Shown in pieces: positions 28,283 through 38,709 of a DNA stretch of 64,000 nt. Numbering within the stretch: position 1 is the first letter of the stretch; each line of letters starts with the position of its first letter. The position numbers and the translations under genes were made by a program. The notes beneath the pieces are model-generated. The model was not told the origin of the DNA and ran no database searches. It saw only the letters and a list, made by a program, of their open reading frames with translations. This stretch comes from Candidatus Electrothrix aarhusensis (GTDB taxonomy: Bacteria > Desulfobacterota > Desulfobulbia > Desulfobulbales > Desulfobulbaceae), in NCBI GenBank assembly GCA_004028505.1, contig MTKO01000041.1:1-64000 (forward strand), read 5' to 3'.

Positions 28283-28352
28283 GATTGAGTACAACGAAAT
28301 CAGACAATCCGAGCAAAAAACCGTCCGCTTTCGTTGCACTCAAGCGGATCTA
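28283..28352. repeat. Dispersed palindromic repeat, copy 2
   Basis: Second copy of the element at 26784-26853: TTGAGTACAACGAAATCAG to TTGCACTCAAGCGGATCTA. Its ends TTGAGTACAACGAAA and TTTCGTTGCACTCAA are inverted repeats with one mismatch. It lies between the RAYT gene and the end of rhs. Confidence 0.7.
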
Positions 28353-28375
28353 CCAGGCTTGTAAATAGATACCGT

Positions 28376-31300
28376 TCACTGCAAAATTTTATATTTCTCA
28401 TATTCATCTCTCACAGTGGTAGTAAGTGGATTTTCAACGGATTCCATAACCTCTATATATTTCCGGTTCTCTTCCTTTTTATATGCACGATACTTTTCAT
28501 GTCCCTTTCTAGCCCAATATAATGTATCTTTATCTGGTGTGCCGCCGTTAATCTTTTTTTTGTACCAATATATTATTTCATTCATCTCCTCCTCTTTTTT
28601 ACCCATTCGCGCATAATACATTCCCATAGCAAAGTAATTTACGTTACTTCGTTTTGATCTCCTCCCGTCAATGCATACATAGGTATCTGGAACCTGAACT
28701 TCTAATACGAGAGGCACCCAACCAAAATAATAGGGATTATAAAATGGTGTATCAAAAGTAAGTTGATCATAGACATCTTGAGTCATTGCTATGGGATTAT
28801 ATACATCCTCAACTTTATCTATAGGAGTTATTGTTGTATCATCGTATGATTGCAGGTTGTCATATACAGCTCGTTGTAGTTCTTCAAATTGTTCAGAATC
28901 AATTTGTTGATCATCTTCAAATATCATATATCCTGTGTTTCCATCATCATAACATTCTGCATATGTTGTTTTACCTGGAACACACCGTATTGGAAACCCC
29001 GGAGGATTTTTGAAACCATACCAATCCCACAACGTAACCGGATTATTGGTCACATACCCATACCGATGCAAACTCCCCGGCTCGCTCAACCGTCCCCGAT
29101 AAACATCCTGATTAACCCAAACCCCACTCTCAGGCTCATAAAACCGAGCCCCAAACCAAACTAAACCAGTATTCTCATCAAACTCCTTACCGGTCAACGT
29201 ATAGTGATTATGCGGATCAGTAAAATTCCCATTTTCAGGTAAAACCGCCCCATAAGGATCATAGCGGTAGTTATGATGCGAGTTCCCGTTCTGCTTGGTC
29301 AGGCCAACCACATCACCCTTATGATTATAGTGGTACCAGTACATCTGCCCTTGAGTTCCACCCTTATAGTGATGCATCAAAGCTAAATGATTCCCAGCGC
29401 CTCGATAGTAGTCCGTCCTCTGCCCGTTCAGGATATCATACTCTGCAACCGGATCAAGCCCGTCAAAGACATACTCATCCCGCTTATCAACGCCGACCCC
29501 GCCGTTTTTCGGGTCATAATGCTGAACCAACCTTCTCCCGCCGCCATCATATTCATAATGGGTCATTGCCCGTTCAATCCGATTCTTGCCGTTCCTGCTG
29601 GTTATCTGATAATCCAAAGCTGCAACAAGACGATTCTCTGCATCATAGCTGTAATCCACCCCGTATTGCGGCCCGTTCTTATCAATCAGCTGTCGGTTTA
29701 TCCGATTACCATTTTCATCATAGCTGTATTCATAGGCATAATCCTTGGTGCTATTTTTTTCCGTAACATACTCCACACCCAACATCTGATTGGCTTCATT
29801 GTAGGCATAGCTGCGAGAAAAACCATCACGAGGGGTATTGGTTTGCAGGTTGTCAGTACTCTCCCAGCTCAGACGATTTCCGACCGGATCGTAGCTGTAG
29901 GACGTTGCAATGGCATCGACAGGCCGGTTACCTGTTATGATCTGCATACTGGGTAAAACAACTGTAAACGGGTTGTTTTTCGCTGTAACAAACTCGGAAA
30001 GCCGATGCAGTCCATCATAACCATAGGTTTCAACAACAGTGGACGGCTTTCTCCAACCGTATTCCTTAATCGCCTTGGTGATGTGCCCGACCTCGTTGTA
30101 GGTATATTCGAAGGCGACGACCTGCTGGGTAGGGGCACGGCGCGCCGTGTCCCTACGGAGGGTCCGATACACCTTGTCATAGGCAACAGTCGTTCTGGTC
30201 TGATTGGGATTGTCAATTTCCGTCAGGTTGCCGACCAGATCACGGGCGTATTCGGTCTGTAGGGGCACGGCGTGCCGTGCCCTTACCGTCATGTTCTGTA
30301 ACCAGTTGTTCGGGCTGTACGCATAACCAACCTGGTTTTCATCAGGATAGGTTATACCGACCCTGTTTGAAGCAGCGTCATATTGATAATGCAGGCTTCG
30401 ATCAAAAGGATCATCCTGTTGGGTCACCCGATTCAGCGGATCGAAATTCCAGGAGGTATCGCCGAGCGTATCGCTCATTGCTGTCCGGTTATTGTTTGCA
30501 TCATATGCATAGGACACGACGGTCCCGTCAGCATAGGCCATACGCATCAACATATCGTCCGGGTAGAAATCGTACTCGGTCAGATTGCCCTTGGCATCCT
30601 GGCCTGTTATCCGGTTCCGATTGCCGTCATAGGCGTATTCCCAGACCCTTAATAAGGGATCGGTTTCTCGGGTCAATTTACCAACCCTGTTATACGCAAA
30701 AGTAGTTTCTGCTCCATTGGCATTGATAAAGCTGGTCAGGAGTCCTCTGCGGTCATACCCATAGGTGGTCAGTACATTCACATCATTGCCCGGATCACGA
30801 TCGGACCGATAATTTTCCTGCACGCGATTGAGACGATACACCCCGTCAAGCTCGTAGAGCGTAACCGTGTTATCCGCTTCAATACGTTGCGTCCGATTGC
30901 CGACTAAATTATAGGTGTAGCGAATAGTTTCCTTTTCAGCATTGGTTACAGCAATAAGATGGTTGAGATCATCAACCGCATAATCGGTGGAATTCCCCTC
31001 CGCATCCGTTACTTTGAGCAGATTATTGACCTTGTCATATGTAAAGGTGGTGCTTCCCTCTTCATAATCAATCAGCTCCACCTTTCGATGCGCTGCATCA
31101 TAGCGAAGCTCTTTCCGATGATCTAAGGGATTGGTGACAAAGCGAAGATTACCTGCCAAATCATATGCAAATGCAGTGGTCACATTGGTTTCATAATCAG
31201 CAGGAGCACTGAGGTTGGAATTTCTCACTTGAGCAATTTTGCGATCCAACTCGTCATAAGCGTATTCGCTTACAGTCCCCTTGGGATCAGTGGCGGTTAT

Positions 31301-34254
31301 AAGGGAACCGTTGGGATTATAGGTGAAGGATTTGATGTGCTGCTCAGGATTGGTCACAGACTGAAGACGATTGGTGGGAGTGTAAGCATAGGATGTGGTG
31401 AAATGTCTCGGATTCAGTTTTTCCAGGAGATTGCCCATAGGATCATAGGAATACTCCCATGCATAGCCCTCTGCATCCTGCTTTTTCAGCAAACGACTTT
31501 GCAAATCATATTCAGCCGTAGAAATATAACCTTCTGGATCAGTAACCGAGAGACGATCCCCGATAAGGTTGTAAGTAAAACTGGTCGAAACATTGGTATC
31601 CGAATTCTCAACTCCGCCTGCCACATAATTTCGAGTAATAGTCAGCGGACGTTTGAGGGCATCATATTCAATATGCTTAACCCGTCCTTCAGGATCAGTG
31701 GCATCGGTTATCATGCCGAGGGCGTTATAAACAAAATCTTGTTGGTATCCGAGCGGGCCGTTGACATCCGTAACCCGAAGCATGCTGTTGTAGGCATAGC
31801 TCCATACCCGATTTTCAGCGTCGGTCATCCCCGTCCGTTCATTCATCAGACCGTAACTGAACGACGTTTTAAAATTCAATTGATTGTAAATTTCCTTGGG
31901 ACTGTCTGATTCGGTGTAGGTATAGTTAATCGTTCCGCCGTTGGGATCGATCGACTGCATCAGATTGTCATTAGCATCGTAGCTGTAGCCGAGATGAAAG
32001 CCTAACGGGCCATCGACAGATGTAAGGTTTGAATTTTCGTCGTAGGAGTAATTGTAGGAATTGCCCAGGGGTTTGATTTTTCCGGTGACTCGACCGAGAT
32101 TATCATGGTCAAAGTCAGTCATAGCTCCTTCTGGATCAAGAACCCTGATCAAGTCGCCTTCGGTATCGTAGGTGTTGACTGTGGTATAGCTGTTCAAGTC
32201 GGTCATGCGCAGAGGCAGGCCGCGTTCGTCGTAAACAACAAAGCCGCAGGCATTCAGGGCATTACAGAACTTTGTCAGGTTGCCGTGCTCATCATAAATA
32301 AAGGTGCTGGTGCGTTGGGTGCTTGCATCCACTTTTTCCGTCATCCGAGTGACTTGACGGCGTTTGTTATAGGCCCAGTCTCGATACCAGCCCAAAGGGC
32401 CTTCGGCGGTCAGGCGGTTGCCCGTATCGTCGTAGGTCCACTGCCATTGTCCCCCGGCCTGATTCGTGTACCCGGTGCGGTTTTGATCCTCATCATACTC
32501 GTATCGTTCTTCGGTCCCGTCAGGATACTCCATCCTGACCAGACGCAGGTCGTCATCATAATGATGGACATGGGCATTACCGTAGGCATCCGTGACCGTG
32601 GTCTTGCCCTCCTCATAGCTGAAGCTATATGATTCGCTTTCCTTGACGATCTGTTGCGTGACCCGATATTCATCATCATAGATGTTGCGCACCAGAGGAT
32701 ATCCGTTGGCGGAGATAATCTCGGTCATCTGGCCCAGCTCGTCATAGCGGTACTCGGTACGGTTGCCCCGACCGTCGATAAAAGCGGAGAGCAGGTCATC
32801 CTGATACTCGTATTGCAGGGAGATGTTTTCAGGCAGCTGGGCTTCAATGATCTGTCCATCATTGTTCAGAGTAAACTCAACCCGTCGTCCAGCGGCGTTT
32901 TCCAGGGCGGACAGCTTATCGCCGTCATAGAAGAGGCGGATGGCATTGCCGTTGCGATCGACTAGGGCAGTCAGGTGACCGTCGCTGTTAAAGCGTTTTT
33001 CTTCTGAGGCACAGCCACAGTCTGCGTCCCGCAGTATGTATTCATCCCCTTCCTTGGTGACCACGTCATGGGTGCCGGGTGAGGCGGAGACGTACTGAGA
33101 GCCGGATTTCTCGAAATTGGCCGTATGCCCATCCGGGTAGAGGATCTGCACGCCCTCAAAGGTTGGGGCCATGTCGATCTCCAGCAGGTACTGACCCAGT
33201 TCGGAAGTCCAGCCCTTGCCAAAGTACTGGGGCGGCTCAGCCACAACCTCATAAGACCCGTCAGGAAAATAGCGGCGTTGAGAGGCGGGTGTCCAAAGCA
33301 CGGCCTGGGAGTTGTAGGTTCGATCCAGCTTGATGGTGCTGTCGCCGGGACCGACTACTGTGCGTCGGTTTCTTCATAAACAAAATTACCGATAGCCGTG
33401 TTGACAGGATCGGCAGTGCAGCTCTGATAACCTTTGTTGCAATCTGTAGCACATGCTTTTTTGCCGAAATAACGTGAAAGAAAGGAGGGAAAATTATAGC
33501 CAAAGGTTGCCGTCATGTTGCACATTCCAAAGGCAGTGATAGCAGCACTGTTCTTACCTTGGTCGGTACTGTCGCCTCCGTTGTACTGGCCAACCGAGCT
33601 TTCATCCATGTCGCTTGAGCTGTTATCGACCTCCAAGACCGGGGCTCCAGTGGTATTTTCCACTTCAGTGCTGACCGCCACCTCACCGTTGCCCAGATCA
33701 ACATGATCAGCCGAGGTAATGGCAGGCATGGGGGCTACGCAAAGGCCAGGCCCCGGTCCCGTCATAGTTCCGAAAGTCGCATACATCCTGCCGCCGGGTA
33801 AAAGCGGGAGAGGGGAACCTGAAGCATCAAGAATATCAAAGTAGACGAGACAGCCTGCTGTTTCAGGCGGTACCGCTGGGATATTGGCCGTCACCTGACC
33901 GGTTGCACCGGCAGCAAGGGAAAAAGAAGGATTGCTGCCGCTGTAACTCCCTGACAGACATTCCGGGGTAGCAGGAAGTACCGAGTGAAAAGCCAGCTTG
34001 TAACCCGACGCATCGCAGGATGAATCGTTAAAAACTGTGTAGGTCACTGTGGCAGAGCTTCCTGCAGCCGGAGTGGGCGGGGACATGCTGTCTGTTACAT
34101 GCTTGATGGTCGGCATACAAGCTACAGCCGAACTTACGAATATGAGAAAAAATAGAGCCAGCAGAATGGCAAAAGAACTGAAGAGCTGAGAAAATATGAG
34201 ATTGCGGGAGCAACTGGAAACAGTCCCTTGACGGAATACACTTCCTGCGGACAT
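28376..34254 (-). CDS. Secreted Rhs/YD-repeat protein, probable polymorphic toxin (frame broken once)
   Basis: About 1959 residues when one missing base near 33361 is restored, which joins DPVNTAIGNFVYEETD to GPGDSTIKLDRTYNSQ. An N-terminal signal (LLALFFLIFVSSAVA) is followed by a beta-sandwich CARDB-like domain (about 50-190) and the Rhs plug. Then come dozens of YD repeats such as YDALGRVTG-type units, and the Rhs core end RFYEPESGVWVNQDVYRGRLSEP. After NPVTLWDWYG comes an AT-rich tip of about 210 residues of unknown activity. The ATG at 34254 follows AGGAGA, and a GEMM-like riboswitch lies in the leader. Two REP-like palindromes are inserted in frame. Rhs shells encapsulate toxins for contact-dependent antagonism. 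No immunity gene is visible downstream. Confidence 0.9.
30129..30156. repeat. REP-like palindrome inserted in frame in rhs, copy 1
   Basis: Half-site GTAGGGGCACGGCG then CGCCGTGTCCCTAC, one mismatch from perfect symmetry. It adds the residues LRRDTARRAPTQ to a YD repeat without breaking the frame. Confidence 0.9.
30259..30286. repeat. REP-like palindrome inserted in frame in rhs, copy 2
   Basis: GTAGGGGCACGGCG then TGCCGTGCCCTTAC, 130 bases from the first insert. It encodes VRARHAVPLQ within the repeat region, again in frame. Confidence 0.9.
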
Positions 34255-34285
34255 AACATTTCTCCTGGTGTTGAGAGATAAAAAA

Positions 34286-34382
34286 GTAGGTAACCCGGCT
34301 ATCTCTCGAAGGAGACCCTTGGCTTTCCGACACCGCCTCACAGCGATTGTGGCTTTATTCAACTTTCCGGTTCCTCCAACCA
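34286..34382 (-). ncRNA. GEMM-family riboswitch candidate (c-di-GMP-I / cGAMP type), copy 2
   Basis: Leader of the rhs gene. On the minus strand: GAATAAAGCCACA-ATCGC-TGTGAGGC (P1 hairpin with a bulged A), GTGTCGGAAAGCC, GGGTCTC-CTTC-GAGAGA (P2) and TAGCCGGGTTACC. The conserved GGAAAGCC...GGGTCTC...AGCCGGG order closely resembles, from memory, the cGAMP-binding GEMM-Ib aptamer of Geobacter. The P2 strand TCTCCT is exactly complementary to the rhs ribosome site AGGAGA at 34258-34266 (minus strand), offering a simple translational switch. The copy at 18924-19018 supports the conserved structure. Confidence 0.72.
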
Positions 34383-34589
34383 GAAAGAAAAGTACTCATA
34401 GTACAATTATTTATTGGATGCAGCTTAAAATAACGACGACGAATTATGTTTGTCAAGGACTTTTTGGATATTTTTCACAGTCCGGTAGTCCGGTAGGGTG
34501 GGCAATATTTCGTTTATCCAAACCTGTTCTAATAAAAAAGCTGCCGTGTTACCGACATTGTTCACGTTATTGATCGTTGTCTACCCGAC

Positions 34590-35227
34590 CTACCCAACCA
34601 CAGAAGCAACCTTACAAACATCCCCAAAAGGCACCACCCCTACCCGCAAACAGCAAAGCCGTTGCCCCTGATTGCACCCCTGATCGCAACCAACCAAAGT
34701 CGAACCAGCACCACCAGGAGTAGTACCACCGTCCAAAATCAAATCAATTTCAGAGCCAAGCTTTCTTGGATCTCAGCAGCAGTTGTTGCAGGGGGAGCAC
34801 CGGAGCGATTAGCACTGGTCGCGGTAATCGGACCACCAAAGGAATGAAGGAGTTGGGAAGCAAGGGGGTGGGGAGATTGACGAATACCGATATTGCCGGT
34901 ACCGCCGGTGAGGAGGGGTGGTAGGGTTGGTCGTCCCGGAAAAACCAAGGTCAGCGGACCGGGCCAGAAGGATGTCATGAGTCTAGAAAAAACCGCAGGA
35001 ACTTCTGCGGCCAGCTGAACGACCTGGCCCTGTTCAGCAACCAAAACCAGAACAGGCTTGTCCGGCTGACGCTGTTTTACCGAAAATAAACGCTGAAGAG
35101 CCTCGGCATTGAAGGGATCAACGCCGAGGCCGTAATAGGTCTCTGTGGGGAAGGCGACCAGACCACCCTTACGAAGCAGCTGCGCCGCCTCGCTCAGTGC
35201 AGCCGGATCTGAAGCAGAACAGAGCAC
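34590..35227 (-). CDS. tsaC: Threonylcarbamoyl-AMP synthase, Sua5/YrdC/TsaC family (frame broken once)
   Basis: Contains GGLVAFPTETYYGLGVDPFN, KPVLVLV, FWPGPLTLVF and the GGPITATSANRSGAPP loop. It makes the L-threonylcarbamoyl-AMP used for t6A37 in tRNA. The first frame stops at 34739, but the next frame continues GSEIDLILDGGTTPGGAGSTLV and ends at 34590. One missing base in the GG pair at about 34756 (minus strand) restores a 212-residue TsaC-type protein without the Sua5 extension. A GTG start at 35227 places it 11 bases after purD-purE, in one operon. Confidence 0.9.
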
Positions 35228-35238
35228 CGAAGAGCGTA

Positions 35239-37016
35239 CTATAACCCCTCGGCAAGGGCTTTATTTTTCGCCTCTACCTGGGCCGCCATATCCCGACTGT
35301 GCTGCTCAAGGGCCGCAGTCAGGTCCGGGTTACCGGTGGCAAGGATGCGAGCTGCAAAAACCGCCGCATTCTTAGCACCTGCCTTGCCGATACCCATAGT
35401 TCCCACAGGGATGCCCGGCGGCATTTGCACAGTGGACAGCAAGGCATCCAGCCCGTTCAGGGAGGAGGCATCAATAGGAACCCCGATCACCGGCAGAGTG
35501 GTATGAGCAGCCAACACGCCTGCCAAATGAGCAGCCATTCCGGCTCCAGCAATGATAATCTTCAAGCCGCGCTGGGCCGCAGTTCGGGCATATTTCGCTG
35601 CTTGCTCCGGCGTACGATGGGCCGAAGAAATCCTGATTTCATTCTTGATGCCCAAGGAGTCGAGAAAATCCGTGGCCGCCCGCATAACAGGAAGATCAGA
35701 ATCCGATCCCATGATCACGCCCACCAAGGGCCCGGTATTTTTTTTCAGATGGGAGACAGCCCGATGACCGATATCCCGCCGATAATAACAGCCCTTCCAT
35801 CGAATTTTATCCACCGCCTTATAGGCCCGCTCAATGGCCTTGTTGACGGAAGCATCCATTGCAGTGACGCCGAACACCCTACCACCAGAGGTCACGGTTC
35901 TGCGGTTTTCAATGGCTGTACCTGCATGAAAAATCATGACATCTCTCAGCTTTGCAGCGTTGACAAGACCGGTGATGGGTTTGCCAGTGATGTAATTGCC
36001 CGGATATCCTTCCGAGGCCATGACAACGCAGACAGCAGGTCGGGAATCAATCTCCAGCTCAACCTCATTGAGTTTGCCGTCAATGGCCTTGTCCAAAATC
36101 TCCACCAGATCGGTTTGCAGACGCATGAGCAGAGGCTGGCATTCCGGATCCCCAAAACGACAGTTGAACTCCAGTACATTGATCCGATCGCCGTCAATCA
36201 TCATGCCAGCGTACAGCATTCCCTTAAAAGGACGGCCCTCTTCTGCCATTCCGCGCACGGTGGGCAGCATGACCTCGTTCATCACCCGCATGCTCATACC
36301 TTCATCCAGGATCGGGGCAGGTGAATAGCTCCCATTCCGCCGGTGTTAGGGCCGCGATCACCTTCAAAAACAGCTTTATGATCCTGGGACGAAGGCAAGG
36401 GTAAAACAGTCTCGCCATCAACAAAAGCGATAAAGGAGGCTTCCTCACCGGTAAGGAACTTTTCAACGACCACAGTGCTGCCTGCATCGCCAAAGGCATT
36501 TTCCTTCATCATCTGATCAACCGTTTCTTTGGCCTCATCTTCGGTCTGGCAGATAATAACCCCTTTACCAGCAGCCAGCCCGTCGGCTTTGACCACACAG
36601 GGAGCACCTATTTTTTCAATGTATTTCTTTGCTGCACCAGGCTTATCAAAGGCCTGATATGCTGCGGTAGGAATATTATATTTTTCGAGAAAATCCTTGC
36701 AGAAGACCTTACTGCTTTCCAATTCAGCAGCAACCTTGCTCGGCCCAAAAATACGCAGGCCTTCTTCTTCAAAGCGATCAACAATACCGGCGGCCAAGGC
36801 ATCTTCCGGCCCCACTATGGTCAGATCAACATTTTCTTTTTTGGCAAACCCGACCAACCCTTCAATATCGTCAGAGCTGATCTTGACACAGGATGCCATC
36901 TTTTTTATTCCGGCATTTCCGGGTGCACAGCAGATGGACTTTACCTTTTCCGACTGGCTCAATTTCCAAACCAAGGCATGCTCCCTGCCACCGGAACCAA
37001 TGACCAGAACCTTCAT
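35239..37016 (-). CDS. purD: PurD-PurE fusion: GAR synthetase joined to AIR mutase (frame broken once)
   Basis: Residues 1-425 are phosphoribosylamine-glycine ligase: MKVLVIGSGGREHALVWKL, GLAAGKGVI, RGPNTGGMGA, EFNCRFGDPE. Residues about 430-592 are N5-carboxy-AIR mutase: LVGVIMGSDSDLPVM, SAHRTPEQ, IIAGAGMAAHLAGV, MPPGIPVGTMGIG. A missing T near 36326 breaks PurD after GGMGA. With it restored the fusion is 592 residues. No start codon exists where a separate PurE would begin (HLKKNTGPLVG), which supports a real fusion, but the junction includes a run of eight A, a risk given other indels here. The two steps are not consecutive in purine synthesis. Confidence 0.85.
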
Positions 37017-37237
37017 ACATCCTCCTTACGGATCTCTTTGAAAAAATTGTCCGCCGAAGTACAGCAGGCGAACAACAACTACAAGGCATTACTACATCGT
37101 TACCCTAACAAAAAGCGCCATCTTCCTCAACTATGGAACATCTTTTCAAGGAAAGAATCGTTCTTTTTTCGCTCAAAATCAACAAAAAAAACGAAACAGG
37201 GCAAGTGAACCCATAGAAATCAGCGGATTCTTCCCGC

Positions 37238-37690
37238 TCATTTTTTCTTCCCTGCCGCTCTTTCGGCCTTTTCGGCTTTTTCCTCCTCCTTGATTCGCTC
37301 CCACTGCTCCCGAAGCTGTTCTTTGGATAAAGATCGCCCTGATTGTCCTTCTTTGCGGGCAAAAACATGGGGATGACGACGCACCATCTTGTCACAAATC
37401 TTCTGAACAGGATCTGTGGTCGGAATGCCGTCCTTTTCCTCGTAAATAAGAGCAAGTAGAGCTAGGATAAAATACATATCGCCTATCTCTTCCCGAATAT
37501 GCTCTCGATCACTGTTATCAATGGCTTCGGCTAATTCGCCCGCCTCTTCCAGCAGATATTTTTTTAAACTCGGCCCGGTCTGCTTTTGATCCCAAGGGCA
37601 GCCGTCCGGCGAACGCAGTTTCCTAACAATCTGATCAAGTTGCTGAAACGGGTTGACATCTCCTCCCTGTTCCGGTTTACTGTTCCGCAT
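37238..37690 (-). CDS. mazG: Nucleoside triphosphate pyrophosphohydrolase MazG
   Basis: About 150 residues, a single MazG domain: LRSPDGCPWDQKQT, LLEEAGELAEAI, EEIGDMYFILALLALI and KMVRRHPHVFA, with the EExxE...ExxD metal-binding pattern. The C-terminus is a charged Lys/Glu tail. The length fits the short, one-domain form. It hydrolyses non-canonical or excess NTPs. I chose the ATG at 37690 because the upstream in-frame residues are not conserved. Confidence 0.9.
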   Translation of the reverse strand: MRNSKPEQGGDVNPFQQLDQIVRKLRSPDGCPWDQKQTGPSLKKYLLEEAGELAEAIDNSDREHIREEIGDMYFILALLALIYEEKDGIPTTDPVQKICDKMVRRHPHVFARKEGQSGRSLSKEQLREQWERIKEEEKAEKAERAAGKKK

Positions 37691-37788
37691 AATCTTTTCC
37701 TGCTCTGCTGTGAATTTACCGTGAACCGTCCTGCGGGGCACCCAATTTTCTCAGCGGCAACTCGATCAAGGCGATCAAGGAGAATACA

Positions 37789-38007
37789 ATGTCCGAAACA
37801 GTCCTTTTCTTCAAAAGATACCCTCTGACTCCCGGCCAAAAAATACATATCGAAGACGGCCCACGCAAAGGCGACTGGCTGGTCATAGGAGTTGATGAAA
37901 AAAAGGTCGCTCTCCGTTGCCCAGTTTCCGGCACCGAGGTTTCCTGGGACCGCTTCTGTTATTTCACCGAAGAGCGAGAAGCCGAATTCCCGGCCCAAAA
38001 TAAATAA
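37789..38007 (+). CDS. Hypothetical 72-aa protein
   Basis: Starts MSETVLFFKRYPLTPGQKIH with a strong ribosome site (AAGGAG, seven bases before the ATG). The rest, GPRKGDWLVIGVDEKKVALRCPVSG, suggests a small beta-barrel. No family recognised. It is divergent from mazG and convergent with slyD. Confidence 0.7.
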   Translation: MSETVLFFKRYPLTPGQKIHIEDGPRKGDWLVIGVDEKKVALRCPVSGTEVSWDRFCYFTEEREAEFPAQNK

Positions 38008-38033
38008 ACACCGGAAGCTCTATGTCCGCAGGC

Positions 38034-38474
38034 TCAGGAATTGATCGTGATCAGCGTGACCTGATAGACAATGGGCAGCCCGGCCAGCGGATGATTATAA
38101 TCCACCGTTATGTTGTCCTCATGCACCTCGGTGATTGTAGCTGGCACCTGATGCTGCTCTCCGTCTTTGTCTACAGCCAGGGAAAGAATCATTCCCGGTT
38201 TCGGATCAAGCTTCCCTTGAAAATGCGCCAAGGGAATCTGCTGGACCAACTCCTTCTGATGCAGGCCGTAAGCATCCTCGGGGTCCACTCTGATCACCCT
38301 TTTTTGCCCTGGCTCCATACCGAACAAACAGGCCTCAACAGCCCGGCACACAACTCCGCTGCCAATGGATACGGTAGCCGGATTCGTTTCATCTCTTTTG
38401 TCAATCAATTCTCCGGTTTCCAGAGAAGCCGTATAGGTAACGGTAACGGTGTCGGTTAAGGCGACAGGGCACAT
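38034..38474 (-). CDS. slyD: FKBP-type peptidyl-prolyl isomerase, SlyD-like
   Basis: 146 residues: DTVTVTYTASLETGELID, PATVSIGSG, EACLFGMEPGQKRVIRVDPEDAYG, then the insert-in-flap region and DYNHPLAGLPIVYQVTLI, the characteristic SlyD end (NHPLAG.L). It lacks the His-rich metal-binding tail of E. coli SlyD. It is a cytoplasmic chaperone and prolyl isomerase. Confidence 0.92.
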   Translation of the reverse strand: MCPVALTDTVTVTYTASLETGELIDKRDETNPATVSIGSGVVCRAVEACLFGMEPGQKRVIRVDPEDAYGLHQKELVQQIPLAHFQGKLDPKPGMILSLAVDKDGEQHQVPATITEVHEDNITVDYNHPLAGLPIVYQVTLITINS

Positions 38475-38709
38475 ATTTTTTCCTCAAATGAGCACCCGCT
38501 CAAACGCGGGAAACAAAGTTAACGTAATTTTGACTTTACTGCCCCCCTATATAATAAATTATACTGATTTGACAAGTCCGCTGAACAGGTCCGGTCACAG
38601 CACGCAAACGAAAGAACCTTGACAAAGGCGGCTCAGCGGCATAAATGTACTGTTTTTCGCGCTGAGTTTTTTTGAAAATATCAGAAAAATCCAGTTATGG
38701 AGCAACACA

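Noticed and set aside
27470-28288. Plus-strand frames opposite the RAYT gene
   Set aside because: Shadows of the minus-strand transposase and its palindromes.
29387-32965. Several long plus-strand open frames opposite the rhs gene
   Set aside because: They mirror the periodic YD-repeat coding on the minus strand, lack ribosome sites and contain no recognisable domain.
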